In this document: positions 38,361-48,940 of the stretch, piece after piece | How positions within the stretch are numbered: the stretch's first letter is position 1 | Layout of the letters: the number at the start of each line of letters is the position of its first letter | Assembly (NCBI GenBank): GCA_036872755.1 | Contig: JAVHNS010000010.1 | Coordinates: 496,001-560,000 of the forward strand | Reading direction: 5' to 3' | DNA from: Orbilia blumenaviensis | Lineage: Eukaryota > Ascomycota > Orbiliomycetes > Orbiliales > Orbiliaceae | Length of the DNA: 64,000 nt | Translations under genes and position numbers: made by a program | The notes under the pieces: generated by a model | What the model saw: only the letters and a program-made list of their open reading frames with translations | Told to the model about the DNA's origin: nothing | Database searches by the model: none

Positions 38361-41300
38361 ATGGATAACAATAATACCCCAGTCGAGAGTATCCGTGATC
38401 CAATGGAGGCGACCATACCAGAAAGCGCTGCGGGCCCATCGAACGTCAACACTACCGCCTCATCAGAAACTAATCTACAGAGGGCTGATACATCAGAACG
38501 TGATGTCCTAGAAAAGAAATTGGTCAAATATACCCTGGAAGAGTGTACGAATGCTCTAGACAGAATTCCTGCTGCTATGAGCTGGGAAATTCTCCTCAAA
38601 GAATCCAATCCCACAGCTCGCCTCTACACGCAAAATGCGGAACAATCTGGCAAAAAACGTCTCTTCGTTTGTTGCGATGGAACCTGGCAGAATGCAACGG
38701 GCACTTCAGAACCTCTTACAAATGTTGCGAGACTTGCACGAGCTGTTGATCGCTATGGGATCAATAAAGATTTTGTGTCGGCCCCCATCCCACAGTTAAC
38801 TTACTATTCAGTCGGGATAGGATCCGAGTCAAGTGCCCCACTAGGACTAGATACATACTACTCTGGGTTTACAGGAACAGGTTCGTAATATGTTTTCGTA
38901 CAAGCTCTAGCCAATATAGCCTTGGCCTTTTCCTTCCTCTTCTTGTTTTTTACGATCGTCAAAAAGCGTAGAAGTAGTCAACTTATTATTCACTATAGGT
39001 TTGAAAGCGAGCATCCTAAGGGCTTATTGCTTTCTTAGTAACAATTACAACTTTGCCGCGAAACAAGATGAGATAATATTAGTGGGGTTTTCCCGCGGAG
39101 CGTTTACAGTCCGGTGTCTCGCTGATTTCATCAGCCAGGTCGGACTCCTTCGGCGAAAGAACCTACCATTTCTCTCAATTCTTTTTAAGAAATGGGCAAA
39201 CGCCAGAACGGAGAAACAGAGGAATGACATGAAAAATGGTATCGAGATAGTAAACAGCCAACCAAGTTCCACGACGGATAGAAGTGAAAGAATACCTATC
39301 ACAACTTTATCTCATTATCCTAAGATCTCTGTCCTCGCCGAATGGGACCCTGTCAGTTCCATCAGATGGAGTAATCAGTTCCAGTTTGTTGGACATAAGG
39401 TACCCAACGCTGTTCAAAACGCTTTCGTGGCTGTCGCGCTTCACGAAAGAAGGGCCGGTTTTCGACCAATGCTGTGGGAAAAGCGCAGTAATGAAGACCA
39501 GAACGTTGTACAGTGTGCCTTTACAGGGTGCCATGGGGACATCGGAGGCGGTTCGGAGGATGCGGGGCGGTCGACTGCATCACTCTTCTGGATGGTAGCC
39601 CAGATCGAGTCGGTTACCGGCGCTGAGTTCGATTTGGAATGCCTCGTCCAGATGATGCAGCCTCCTCAGCCTTATAATAGCTGGATCCCTCGTGACAAAA
39701 GAGAGACAGTGTGGAAAAATTCAATTTGGTCGAAAGGTTTGTCCCAATATTCTAGTCTAGTCCATTTATATGCCATCCTCATTTTAGCTAATTCCTCCAG
39801 GAAACATAAACGAATCGTTCACATTTTTCTGGTGGGCCCCAAACTTGTTAACATTTGGATTATACACAGGGCTACGCTGGGGGAAACTCGAGGAACGATT
39901 TGACAAGCTTGTTGAAGATATACAAAATATCGCTAACACTGATAGGGAAAGAAATACTGAGGATGTACAAAATATCGCGAATACTGATAGGGAAAGAAAT
40001 ACTGAGGATATACAAAATATCGCGGATACTGATAGGGAAATAAATACTGAGGATATACAAAATATCGCTAACACTGATAGGGAAAGAAATACTGAGGATA
40101 TACAAAATATCGCGAATACTGATAGGGAAAGAAATGCTGAGGAAATCCGGGATTGTATCTCGAACATAACAGTTACACCCAGTGGGGAAACTAGTCCTGG
40201 GAGCACATCTACAGTTATTCCTAATAACGTAGTTAACGGGAGTAGTAGGGGGTCTGGGCTTGACGCGGCAACGGTGAAGAGAAACATCGATGATCATATC
40301 AATAGCTTCGAGGTGGGAATTAAGGCTACGTTCCCGCAGGCCCCACAGGATCCCCCAAGGATTACCAAATCCTATAGTGTTATCGGCTTGAATACGTCTA
40401 AGATAGAGTTTAAAGCAGTTATGAAGGGGGTGTTCCCTGTTCCCGAGCAATTGGAGTCTTCTACACAGCTTGAATCTCCTGGAAATCCTAATTCTCCTGG
40501 AAATCCTAATTCTCCTGGAAATCCTAATTCTCCTGGACATCCTAATTCTCCTGGACACCCTAATTCTCCTGGACATCCTAATTCTCCTGGACATCCTAAT
40601 TCTCCTGAACATCCTAATTCTCCTGGACAACCTGGGCATTCCGAGTTTCTTGAATGCACTGAGGGTGTAGACTCCAGCATACATCCCGATAATTCGAATG
40701 AAACTGGTGCCCAACTGGCGTCTGAGATTGGAGGTAATTCGAGCCAGGCTCGTTCGCAGGAAACGGATTTAAATTGCCGATTGGTACTCCATATCACGGT
40801 TTCAACGGCGGATTTAAGACTTGCAGCGAATAGAGGTGTTTGGAACTCAATCTCCAGAAAACTCGGTTTAACTAAAAATAGGGAACCAAAAAAGGGGGAT
40901 TACAAACAAGGGGAGGTGAACGACTACGAACAAGACCTCTGGGACCGATGGGTCTACATGGCAAACCTTTGGGAATCTGCAGAGGATAATTGGAAGATTC
41001 CCCTTGACGATCCTGTCAAGGAAGCGGAAACTTTGAGAGGCCATTATGAATATTGGGAGAGAAATGTGGCAGACTGGGTTGAGATGTTCATACAGCCCCT
41101 TTTTACTGGGGATCCCACGACAGCGAGCGAAACTACGACGAACAGAGTTACGCACGCTCGAGTAATCGGCGCTGGGTGCTTGCAGCTACTAGATAAAATA
41201 GTAGCCGAGTCTAACTCAAGCCCTTATATGGAGCAGTTAGCCGGAACTTTGGCTGGGGCTAAAAGAGGTTTGGAAGCGGATGTGTCGACGAATGGTTACG

Positions 41301-41503
41301 AGGAATTTAGAAGGAATTTTTTGGACCAAGTTGATGGATTGGTCTTGCTGTTAGGTCGAGGGGAGCAGAGTGAAAGTTTGAAAGAGCAAACCAAGCTCAC
41401 ATTGTCTGGGACAGTTGAATTCGTGCGGAAATGTGGACCTCAACCTCCAAAAGGGGAAAAGTTTTTCGTTCGCCCCATTTTCGACTTCCTTAAGCAAAAA
41501 TGA
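38361..41503 (+). CDS. DUF2235 / Tle1-like alpha/beta-hydrolase with two tandem-repeat linkers and a helical C-terminal domain
   Basis: Exons 38361-38880, 38999-39736 and 39801-41503 (phases 1, 1) give 986 residues. Residues about 99-460 are the DUF2235 hydrolase (T6SS Tle1-like catalytic family). It has [16 protein letters not shown], the nucleophile elbow [16 protein letters not shown] (Ser205), AEWDPVSS (Asp290, where relatives have WDTVG), and GCHGDIGGG (His352, Asp354). It ends with [20 protein letters not shown]. Residues 458-532 are five 15-residue repeats, [15 protein letters not shown]. Residues about 645-698 are [12 protein letters not shown] hexapeptides. Residues about 730-986 form a mostly helical domain I do not recognise ([32 protein letters not shown]). 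Bacterial Tle1 proteins are phospholipases; the substrate here is unknown. The ATG at 38361 was chosen because the upstream in-frame part (to 38103) lacks coding character. Confidence 0.9.
39914..40138 (+). repeat. Five in-frame 45-bp tandem repeats (15-residue units)
   Basis: Five consecutive 45-bp units encode E-D-I/V-Q-N-I-A-N/D-T-D-R-E-R/I-N-T/A. Units 1 and 4 share the variant ATCGCTAACACT, while units 2 and 5 share ATCGCGAATACT. That alternation suggests duplication of a multi-unit block. Differences between units are few, so the array is young. The protein pattern is hydrophilic with I at spaced positions and could form a coiled coil. Confidence 0.95.
40475..40636 (+). repeat. Nine in-frame 18-bp tandem repeats (SPG-N/H-P-N)
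   Basis: Units of TCTCCTGGAAATCCTAAT and TCTCCTGGACATCCTAAT: three SPGNPN, four SPGHPN, one SPEHPN and a final diverged SPGQPG. Because 18 is a multiple of 3, other frames across it are also open, which produces spurious open frames on both strands. Confidence 0.95.
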
Positions 41504-44067
41504 AGAAGGTGGCGACAGAGACTCAAATTCTCCTCGTCCGTCGCGTTTGAAACCCCTAGTCGAAGCATGGGGTTTAACCGGCTGTTAAATCTGTTTTCGG
41601 TCATCAAATCATCGATGGTTATTATTATATATTAGTAACTGACAAGGGCCTAGTTAACATCAAAACTACAGCAATCACAAAATTTTGACCCAATATGTAT
41701 GAGATAACGAAGAAAACACCGCTTGACTGCTATTACTTTACCTCCAATGAAAAGATTAATTTGTTTTAAAAGATGAATCCCCAGGGTGGGAATTCGTACA
41801 TCTAGGTCTCTAGCTTCACTATGAAACTGCACCTTACCTTGTTAACTGAGGTTTATAATTATCTCGGGCCCTCTTAAATTCCCCATTATGAAACCCAGAT
41901 TGACAGTTAATTTTCTTCGTTTGCTGGATAATCTTTATATGTTGAAATAAGGATATATATATATATGCGCGCATGCGATCTAATTGAGGTATATGGTCTT
42001 GTCAAGAAACCATCGTTCTTGTTGTTAAATCGATCAGCATTGTGTGGGTTTATTGACATAGTGCAATAGAAAACGGTGATTGCAATTGCTTATTTGACGT
42101 TTCCCACATTCCCATACAAATGGGCCCGGTCAGGATGATAAGGGCGATTGTGGCTTCGTATATGGCGCGCCGGCGGGCGTATGGGTCTGTTCGGAAATTT
42201 GGCTTGACTGGCCAGATGGACACCTATGGAAGGATTCGATTCGGAACCTAGCTTCGAGAACACCGGTATACTGCGTGTCAAGCTAAAAGAATAATGTTCG
42301 ATATTTGCGGGGTACGCTTCGGAAGTTCAAAGACTGCATTTTCACCTGGCTTACAAGAAAGATTGCATCGTCAAGCGTTAATCAACCAACTGGCAGTTTT
42401 ATAGACGACGTCTAGCTATTGTTGCATTTCGGAACAGGTCTAGTGCATTATTCGTCCCAAATCGAGCATGGTTTCGTGGATCGCGGGAAACCCGGGATGG
42501 CAACATGCTCAAATGGGATAGCGCCTGAAGAATGCCCCTCCAAACGGACCGACCTGGTGTTATCAATCCGGGTGCCGGCTGCAATAGGACGTTACATATA
42601 TGCCGAAGATTTCTAGGAGGAAAAAATATATGCTGAGCTTGGGTCAGGAAAGCATATTTATGGTTTTCAGTATCTCCAAGGGGCCAACTTATCAGCTATA
42701 GGTTATTTGGTACTAGAAAAGGTAGGCACACCTTACCCGGACTCTGAGTTACATCTCAACGAACCCGCCGTGTAACCTCAATATTACTTACACGCGCAAT
42801 ATACGCAACATGAGCAAGGTCTCCTTGATAACCTCTCCTTCTCTCTCTAGAAATTCTTAAAGCAAGGCCAGCTAGGGAAAGCTTACCTATGACAACTGGG
42901 AAGATCATGACCAAGGAGCCGCTTAGCCAGTTGCTACAATGCCGCCGGCCTCTCTGAGTAAGGCAGGGCGGTAGGTACTTACGTACCTAGGTAGTTCCCA
43001 ATTGGAAAATAAAATAGCATGGGCTCGGCGGCTGGCCGCAGTCTACAGCCGAATTGAGTCGCGCAAGACTACAACGTACCTAACTGGGTATATGACGTAT
43101 GTTGGTTGTGCAACGAACCAAAGTCTCGCAAAGCTGTGAACAATCAACCAAGTGTGATACCTTGTAATTTGGCATGCTTCACCGAACAATTAAGGATTCC
43201 TAAGCCGTATTCTAGCTATTTAGAGCCAATATAATCATATAATACACGCATGCGTTCTCAGTTGCAAGGCATACAACCGAGCCAGGCTCCAAGGACAGCG
43301 GCGAAGGCTCGGTCTCGGTTGTATTGCCTGCGGAGTTAGGCCAAGCTGGAGTCAGCCGTGGCCGTGGTGGTGTTTCTCCATCAGGACCTGTTTTGGGACG
43401 AATAATTAAAATTTGAGACCGCCGCGTTGCGGGGGCTTTCTCCCAAACCCCCCAAAAGTGGTTCCGAAAGAGGTGAAGCGAGCGGGACCCAATTAACACC
43501 ATGCATGCATATAACTGCAAACGAACCGTATATTGCAATTTTGCAAAGTGTGAAAGATGCAAATGTTTTTTTTTAGGGATGATTAGTACGCTACTATACT
43601 ATTCGAAAAAAGGCTACTCTGACACCACCGGCAATGCAGTGCAGTCGAGGCCGCCGTGGTGGTGGTGGTGGCGTCGTCGGTTGTCGTGGAATTAGTTAGT
43701 ACTTAGGAGCAGCTATAATACGTCCACATGGCGTTCATGTCCGTGTCCGCGCCCGCGGTCTGGGGATCAAAGCACAGGTCTGAAGCCGGCATGTTTCAAC
43801 GGCGGAAGTATACTTTATCTAGGGGGCGTGTGTGTGTCGACGGTCGAAGGTTAAAGGTTAATAAAGGTTAACCGGGAACTCGGAGCTGATCGCAAAGAGG
43901 GCTACCCGTCCCCGCGCGGGCCATTATATGATCGGGGTGTGCCGTATCCATGAAGAAGAACCGAAAAATGAAGGCATTAGGTACTTACATGTTATGTACT
44001 CAGCTAGCTCCGGAAAGCATCGCCGCAGGTTCGCGACGTTCGTCATTTTATTTTAAAGTGCTATATA

Positions 44068-44160
44068 TACCTCCTACATATTAGGTACCTAGTATACTTA
44101 CTAAAGGTACCTAAAAGTAATATACCTAAATACCTAGGTAATTACCTACTTACTTAGTAA
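44068..44160. repeat. Cluster of GGTACCTA / TACCTAGGTA palindromic motifs
   Basis: Within 93 bases the motif core TACCTA or its complement TAGGTA appears repeatedly: TTAGGTACCTAG, AAAGGTACCTAA, ATACCTAAATACCTAGGTAATTACC. Similar single copies occur at about 26,630, 42,985, 48,695, 53,208 and 53,470. Function unknown. Confidence 0.6.
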
Positions 44161-44935
44161 CGACGTACCAGTTAACTTGAGCGTTTTAAAAAAACTGAAA
44201 TAAGTATGCGTATAAGACGAATTGTTGGATTCCAACTGTGTGCCGTCTCCGTTTGACGAGTCCGTAGAGCAGAATAGAGTATGAAGTAATGATGGCATGG
44301 CATGGGATTGGCATGACGAGGGGCAGATGTACCCCCGTAAAACCCGCCTGTCCACATCTCCCCCCCTTGCCTGCGCCTGGCTGGCTGTGCTCTTTTTGCC
44401 TGGCCCGGCCTGGCCTGCACGACTGACTGACCGACCGGGCCGTATTAATTAAGAAGAAAGGTACGGAGTCGTTTAGCAGGTACAGTATTTTAATTAATTA
44501 AATTTTGTTAATTAAAATCATCATTGCCGATTCATTCAATCAATCAATCAACAGCGTTCTAATTCTCATTCACCCGCTTTCTTCTTAAGATTTTCCCTCT
44601 CCTCTCTGATATATCCCTCTTCCACGACTCTCGTACTCGGATCGAACCCAATATTAATATCGAAAAGCGAACATCGACGAGCGCTCCCCTTTTTATAGAT
44701 TGCCGACTACTCGTACGTATATATTAACCTTAACTTTGCTTACTGGGAGTACTTCGCTGTCACTCTTGAGCATCGGGAAGGTGCTCTGTACCTGTTTTAC
44801 CTCTGACCCCGGACACGACGTACGGTTATCTATCAAATCAATCGAATCATAAGACGGACCGGAAGTCAGGCACCACTTTCCACATCATCCATCCCATCAA
44901 ACACTCACCTCGAAACCACCAACATTGCATTCACA

Positions 44936-45020
44936 TCTCTCTTTTCCCTCCCACCCCCCCTCCCCCTTCTCTTCCTCTCTTCCTCTCTCTCACTTCTGTT
45001 TCTCTCTCTCTCTCCTCTAC
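44936..45020 (+). promoter_or_regulatory. Pyrimidine-rich tract upstream of RHO3
   Basis: About 85 bases of almost uninterrupted C and T (CCCCCCTCCCCCTTCTC, CTCTCTCTCTCTCC). CT-rich tracts just upstream of the transcription start are a known feature of highly expressed fungal genes. The assignment to RHO3 rests on position only. Confidence 0.45.
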
Positions 45021-45231
45021 ATCGCTCCTAGAGGCTCTCTTGCTCCTCCCTTTTAACGCGCGACCGTCCTCCGAATTCAAATCACCAGTATCCTTTCCTT
45101 ACGGCTACCCCATCCTTCGGCCGACTCGTCCATCGTCAAAAAAATCCAAAAGGAAAAAAAGCCAATTTCAATCCCAATTCCGACAACCTAAAACCCATTA
45201 CCACCACCCGCTTCACCAAACGCACACAAAA

Positions 45232-46790
45232 ATGCCTCTTTGCGGCTCCTCGGCACGCTCGACAGTACAGCGCAAAATCGTCTTGCTCGGCGACGGTGCT
45301 TGCGGAAAGACATCTTTACTGAATGTCTTCACAAGAGGGTATGCCTACCATCCCACCCTTATTCCCTTGATCCGAAAAACACACCTCGCCTTCTAGTTTA
45401 CTAACTATAATTTTTTTTCTTTTTCTTCCTTCGACTTTAGGTACTTCCCACAGGTCTAGTACGTAAAATTAAACCCCAGATCACTCATGCGCCGAAAAAC
45501 CCGCCTGCTACGAATATAGAAACGCTGACATTCCTGCCCGCGCTCACAGCGAACCCACTGTTTTTGGTATGCAATCCTCTCTTACCCAAAAAGAAAACTA
45601 AGAAAAAATCAAATCATCATCATGATGCATCATCTTAGTTCAATTTGCTAATCCGTTGTTGTCACCTCAGAAAACTATGTTCATGGTATGCTCACAATTG
45701 CCCTCCCCGCCATTTCCCTTCTAAAACTTTCCCATACCCTCCGCTCCCCGGTAAAAAACAAAGCTCGTGTTACCAAAAGCGCAACAATGCCACCACTCTC
45801 CTCAATCAAGAATACGACAACAGCTGCAGCCCTTTCCTTCTACGTCAATGCTTTCGGCACCATTATCCATACTCATCCATTCAATCAATCTACAAACCAA
45901 CAAAGAAACACATCCTTGAAGCGAAAGTAGCGTGGTCAAATGTTGGAAGCAGGAGAGCGGGGGGGATGCCAGAATTGAAAAAGGAAATAAAAAACAAAAA
46001 GGAAAAAAAAGGAAGGATGCTAACTAGGATTTCGGCCCGGTCATTTAGATATCTATGTCGACAACACACATATAGAGCTCAGCCTCTGGGATACAGCTGG
46101 ACAAGAGGAATTTGACCGATTAAGATCGCTGTCTTATAGCGATACCCACACGATCATGCTATGTTTCAGCGTACGTTAATTTTTTTGCCCATTCTCTATC
46201 CCACTTCGGCCCGACAATTTCCCCCTTGCCGGAGTTTCGAGGGGAGTTTCATCCGACATTGTGGAGAGAATAGCTAGGCTGATTTATGAGGCGGTATTTT
46301 CTTCCAATTTCTTAGGTCGATTCGAGAGATTCCCTAGAAAACGTCGAACAGAAATGGGTTGGAGAAATCGCAGACAACTGTCAGGGCGTTAAGCTCGTCC
46401 TGGTTGCGTTGAAGTGCGATCTGAGGGAGGAAGCCGCATCTGAAGGTCCGGAAAAAGCAAGCGAATTCATTAGTTATGCCGAAGGATTGGCTGTTGCTGA
46501 AAGGATCAAGGTATGTCACGAATCCCCAGAAATTCTAAAAAATTCTAAAACGTTAATTAAACTAACATGTGCATTTAGGCCCTCAGATATCTCGGTAAGC
46601 TCCAACATCCGAGTGAAAAAAAAGACCCAATCGAGAAATACTAACCGGCAATTCTTTTTAAATTTTAGAATGTTCTGCGAAGATCAACCGCGGTGTCAAC
46701 GAAGCCTTTTCAGAAGCTGCGCGAGTAGCACTGACCTCGAAACCGCAGGGTGCGACCGCGTCTTCTGGACGGGGATGCTGTATCATGTAA
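45232..46790 (+). CDS. RHO3: Rho3-type small GTPase
   Basis: Eight exons: 45232-45338, 45441-45458, 45550-45566, 45671-45685, 46049-46170, 46316-46510, 46579-46594 and 46669-46790. They give 203 residues, with frame kept through every junction. Motifs: P-loop GDGACGKTS, switch I VYEPTVFENYVHD (assembled from four exons), switch [21 protein letters not shown] for the NKxD position, the Rho insert ([15 protein letters not shown]), [12 protein letters not shown], and the prenylation box CCIM. The start MPLCGSS and the TKCD-to-LKCD form fit the Rho3 group. Rho3 controls polarised exocytosis and actin at hyphal tips from the plasma membrane. Four exons are 15-18 nt long, so the switch I region cannot be found without splicing. 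The intron at 45686-46048 is long (363 bp). Confidence 0.95.
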
Positions 46791-48940
46791 AAAACGAGCG
46801 ATGACATCGGTTGGCTGAGGATACACCACGTCTTTTGGACTTCCCATCACCAAAACAAAAAAAAAAGCAGCCTCATTTTTTATTTACCCCGTCCCTTTCT
46901 TACTGAGTAACTCGACTATCTGACTCTTTTTTCTCTACTCGCTGGAGGACGACACTTCCGATTCTTCTTTCTTCCTTTTTTATGCTTCTACGAAAAGCGC
47001 TGACATTATTCATTTCTTACCATGTGTTTTTATAGCCCTTTTTCGTGATTCCCCTCTCTTCCTTTTCTTTTTTCCTTTTCTTCTTCAATTTCTTTTTCTT
47101 TGTGATGGAGAGGAATTCTGATTACCTACCAGCAGCCGCGCCGATTTATTTGGCTGCAGGTACCTCTTTTTCCTTCTGTTTGCCGCATCCTTCGACCAAT
47201 TATTTCCTTTAATTCCACTGTGCTGACCATCGTTCATTGCAATGCACTGATCATCGATCCACCAATTCATTGTGCATTTTTCTTTCTCTCTCTTTTCTTC
47301 TTCTTTCCTTCCTCCCTTCTCTGGTTGAGCAAGCATGCATTTTGATTTAAAAATTTTCTCTTTCTTTTTTTTTTTTTCATTTTTCATATTTTCTCTATAT
47401 GGTTTTTGTTTGTCAGGATACCTAGGATCTCGTATTTTTCTTGTCACCATCATCATCCGTTAACATTCATCCTGTGTATTATCCCATCATACTATAGTAC
47501 TATCTATCCAGAATCTATTGACAATTATTTACTACCGGGTATATATATACTATACCTTCGAAGCTCTACTGCGGATCATTCAATGGGCAAGGTTGGAGCG
47601 CTGGTCTATGAGCCGAAATATATATAGCTATATGCCACTGTTTTTTGGTTTGCCTCAGGCCCATTGGTCATAATATCGGGGCATACATAGCTTATCTGTG
47701 CGCTCGCCAATCGGTGTTCCCGCAGTTAATCGTTGGGAAAGCTCAAGTCGCCTCGCCACATTGAAGCTACGTACTGCAAATACATACAAAAGTCAAACTG
47801 GTATTCAAAAAAAATCGAATCCAATCAACTGACTGGATTGGAGTATGAGTACCTAACTAAAAGTACTGGCTGATGAGCATGCTTGATCAGAAACCCACAG
47901 ATCAGTTGATCGCGGCACAATATTAATATTAACTATAAATTGCAATAAACGCATCTCCGGTGGCCATGGCAAAGCCAATTACAATTAGGTAGTTGAAGCT
48001 CAAAGATAAGAAGATGCTGAAGCATTTAATTCTCTACCCTATCGGATGGACACCAGCACTATCACTTATCACTATCAAACAGCCCCGCCATGCACAAAAA
48101 AAAGGCACTTTTCTTCCTGTCAAAGTCTGTCTAGCGCAGAATACTTCCTCGGAATTAATTGGAAAACAGGAAAAGCCAAGGCGTCGAGCTAAACTTTACT
48201 TCCCCCCACTTTCCTAACCTCGAATTCACTTTTCCAAGCTTGTATGCATCATGCACGCGCACGCTGCAGGCAGTGGCACATCCCCCATCCCATCCCACAT
48301 CTTTCTTTCTTTCTTAGCTTCCTTTCCCTCTTTCTTAGACCGTTACTAGCTTAAACAGGGTCCGGGCTTTTTGCGATACCATCTTCTTCCTTTCCCGAAA
48401 CAAGACTTTATCGGAAAAATGGGCGGATATCCCACGCACCAAGCCCAACTCTTTTTTTTGGTCGGGTTTCTAAAGAAAATCTAGAACAGGTTAGCGCCGA
48501 TGACACCATCGACTTTGAAGCTGCTCCAGTGGACCGCCTTATGGCAACCCTTGCCAATTCAGTACCTTGTGGTATAATTTCTATAGGAAATTCAGTGAAT
48601 TCTGGAGAAGGATTACCAATTGTCGGCGCCGGAGTCGCCAGATTTTTTTTTCTAGACTTTGTCTCTCTATACTGCTAGGTTACCCCCCCAGGGTACCTAG
48701 GCAGTTAGTACTACTAATTGTCTAGCAATTATGTTACAACTTGGAGATAATTTCCCGCGGGAAGGGGAGCTCTATACTAGTCATCATCCTCGAAACCCCC
48801 CCGATACTCGGCCCATTGCCTCTTACTTATCGCTTCTCGCCCACTAACCCCCCCGACGTCGCCACTTCTTGCTTAAGTCTCATAGGACTGGGTTAGATAT
48901 ATATTCATCAATCCCCCCTCTCCACTTCGAGTCTCTTACG
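46791..48940. other. RHO3 3' region and MET1 promoter
   Basis: From 46,850 to 47,400 the plus strand is extremely T/C-rich (long TTTCTTTTTCTTC runs), likely 3' UTR. Further on, the sequence is AT-rich and stop-rich. CCCACCCACTT-type and C-runs precede the MET1 start. No protein domain is visible in the small open frames on either strand (for example 47085-47456, 47993-48217). Confidence 0.5.

Larger units (their letters stand above)
41504..45231. other. Intergenic region and long RHO3 promoter
   Basis: 3.7 kb with no supported gene. ATATATATATATGCGCGCATGCG lies near 41,950. GTACCTA-type palindromic motifs gather between 42,980 and 44,160. A GGTTAA-rich patch occurs near 43,845-43,872. Copies of TTAATTAA occur at 44,440-44,510. 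From about 44,930 to 45,020 the strand is nearly pure pyrimidine, just before the RHO3 5' UTR. Confidence 0.5.

Noticed and set aside
39914..40636. Possible CRISPR-like or spaced repeat array
   Set aside because: Units are directly adjacent with no spacers, multiples of three, and inside a coding exon of a eukaryote.
39872..40797. Antisense frames of 280 and 141 codons with ISRRIRM and GELGCP repeats
   Set aside because: They are by-products of the 45-bp and 18-bp in-frame repeats, which keep all frames open.
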